NCBI RefSeq assembly: GCF_020171655.1
Contig: NZ_JAIVAC010000003.1
Location: 124,001 to 188,000 of the forward strand
Source: Exiguobacterium aestuarii
Lineage (GTDB): Bacteria; Bacillota; Bacilli; Exiguobacteriales; Exiguobacteriaceae
Reading direction: 5' to 3'
Length of the DNA: 64,000 nt
The translations under genes were made by a program, and so were the position numbers. The notes under the pieces were generated by a model. It was given only the letters and a program-made list of their open reading frames with translations. It made no database searches and was not told where the DNA came from. Shown piece after piece: positions 62,784 through 64,000 of the stretch; the stretch's first letter is position 1; every line of letters begins with the position of its first letter.

Positions 62784-62818
62784 CAAAAAAGGCGGCTCTC
62801 CGCACGAAGAGTCGCCTA
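62784..62818 (-). terminator. Terminator after the right-end GGDEF-EAL gene
   Basis: GGCGACTC pairs with GAGAGCCGCC (one mismatch) around a short loop, followed by TTTTTTG on the minus strand. Confidence 0.7.
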
Positions 62819-62820
62819 CA

Positions 62821-64000
62821 TCAAATTTGAGTCATGACCGTTTTGCGTAAATAGTGATGCAGCTGTTCTACCGGAATCGGTTTACTGTAATGATATCCCT
62901 GGATGAGTGAACCACTATATTCTAATACGAAAGCCAGTTGTTCTGGTCGTTCGACCCCTTCCGTGACGATATCGAGGCCGAGTGTGTGGAACGTTTGATA
63001 CAATCCTTCTAATAACGCTCGATCGAATTTGTTCTCCGGAATCCCCTTGACGAAGTTCTGATCAATTTTAATGATATCGAGACGTAGCGATTGAAGGTAA
63101 GATAGCGATGACGTACCGACGCCGAAATCATCGAGTGATATTTTGACACCGATTGTCTTCAACGCTTGAATGAACTGTTGGAGTTCATACACATTCCCAC
63201 CGACCTCGCTTTCTGTAATTTCTACATGCAATCGATGAGGTGGGAAGCTCGTTTTGGTGAGCGTTTCTTCTAGTGCCTCTAAAAATGACCCATCTAAAAT
63301 CTGGCGTTTCGACACATTGACAGACAAAAATAAATCAAAGCGTTCCGCATAGTCTTGAATCTCCGTGATGGCTTTTACAAGTACCCATCTTCCCACATCC
63401 GAAATGAGCCCAAGTTGTTCGGCAACGGGAATGAAGACACCTGGGGAGACGAATCCTTTTTGCGGATGATGCCAACGAATTAACGCTTCTACTCCTCTCA
63501 CTTGAAACGGTTTTGGTGAGACGATTGGTTGATAATACAATTCGAATTCGTCGTGACGCAGCGCATATCGCAAATCTCTTTCCATCTCGAGCGCCTGCAA
63601 GTAATGGCTCCCGTCTTCGATGTCCTGATAAGAGAGGATCTTGTCCTTCCCTGATGCTTTAACTTCGTGTAAGACGACATCGAGACGTGCCATCATGACC
63701 TCGTAGGAATGATGGGAAGGTTCCAACTCATCAATTCCGATACTTAACGTCAGATGATTCATGCCTTGCTTCAAGCCCCACTCTCTCAAATCTTTCACCA
63801 GTTGATTCGCGACAATCAATAACTCTTCAGTCGCCCATCCAGGGTGAATCATGATGAATTCATCAGCTCCGATTCGGGCAACAAAACCATCCTCTTTGTA
63901 AAACATCAATCGAGACGCAAAGAAAGATAACATCGCATCACCCGTCCGTTGACCGAACTGATCGTTGATTCGTCGGAAGTTGTCGAGGTCAATCCCCATC
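62821..64000 (-). CDS. GGDEF-EAL protein, 5' end beyond the window
   Basis: The gene is open to the window edge; at least 393 C-terminal residues are visible. The GGDEF domain begins inside (GIDLDNFRRINDQFGQRTGD) and its active site is GADEF, with the first Gly pair altered. The EAL domain is complete (EALIRW, EITESEVGG, SLDDFGVGTSS, IIKIDQNFV, VTEGVE). A phosphodiesterase role is more likely than synthesis. N-terminal sensor domains are unknown. Confidence 0.87.
   Translation of the reverse strand, partial: MGIDLDNFRRINDQFGQRTGDAMLSFFASRLMFYKEDGFVARIGADEFIMIHPGWATEELLIVANQLVKDLREWGLKQGMNHLTLSIGIDELEPSHHSYEVMMARLDVVLHEVKASGKDKILSYQDIEDGSHYLQALEMERDLRYALRHDEFELYYQPIVSPKPFQVRGVEALIRWHHPQKGFVSPGVFIPVAEQLGLISDVGRWVLVKAITEIQDYAERFDLFLSVNVSKRQILDGSFLEALEETLTKTSFPPHRLHVEITESEVGGNVYELQQFIQALKTIGVKISLDDFGVGTSSLSYLQSLRLDIIKIDQNFVKGIPENKFDRALLEGLYQTFHTLGLDIVTEGVERPEQLAFVLEYSGSLIQGYHYSKPIPVEQLHHYLRKTVMTQI

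Overview
The window looks like chromosomal DNA of a low-to-moderate GC Firmicute in the Bacillales, most likely Exiguobacterium or a close relative. This is inferred, since there is no rRNA here. The support is: Bacillus-type Shine-Dalgarno sequences (AAGGAGG-like) before most genes; sigma-A promoters; CtsR, CcpA and NagR-type operators; lysine riboswitches; and a Bacillus-like yerA-yerC-pcrB-pcrA-ligA-camS gene order. Genes are tightly packed on both strands. Many convergent pairs share one bidirectional terminator, often starting inside a stop codon. I see no tRNA, rRNA, IS element, prophage or CRISPR array.

Region by region. 1-9.2 kb: a TetR/SMR exporter pair with an operator in the tetR promoter, an esterase, an M29 aminopeptidase, YkvA and YitT proteins, a membrane GGDEF-EAL protein, and a GH13 enzyme with atypical active-site motifs. 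9.3-18.5 kb: a sensor-like membrane protein without an output domain, cadmium/zinc resistance (cadA, cadC, plus a small cysteine-rich protein), two crcB fluoride channel genes, rocD, a PAS-GGDEF-EAL protein with a degenerate GGDEF, and a basic amino acid permease. 18.7-26.4 kb: an oligopeptide-binding lipoprotein, a lysine-riboswitch-controlled NhaC-family transporter, adenine deaminase, a gamma-carbonic-anhydrase-like protein, a 61-codon plus 17-codon pair of tiny genes, and a nitroreductase. 26.4-34.7 kb: the lysine/cell-wall operon lysC-asd-dapA-dapB-dapH-ilvE-alr-lysA behind a second lysine riboswitch with a clear promoter.

34.7-47.2 kb: a GNAT acetyltransferase, an AlaX-type editing protein, nagR, an LCP cell-wall ligase, nagA-nagB with a NagR-type operator, a MATE exporter, a CHAD protein, glutaminase, and a coproporphyrinogen/protoporphyrinogen oxidase gene overlapping a radical SAM/SPASM gene. 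47.2-64 kb: a CtsR-controlled dnaJ-like/clpB operon, camS, an LPXTG surface protein, ligA, pcrA, pcrB, a KtrB-type potassium transporter, yerC, yerA with a cre site, and a truncated GGDEF-EAL gene running off the right end.

The strongest theme is lysine homeostasis and cell-wall precursor supply. Two riboswitches of the same class control biosynthesis and a transporter, and the operon also carries alanine racemase, so it serves two stem-peptide amino acids. A second theme is c-di-GMP turnover, with three composite GGDEF-EAL proteins that differ in GGDEF integrity. I found no single clearly new multi-gene defence or mobile system. The most promising unexplained items are the cgoX/radical-SAM pair, the unusual lysine operon composition, the GH13 protein lacking the usual active-site histidines, the output-less 4HB sensor, and several small proteins.
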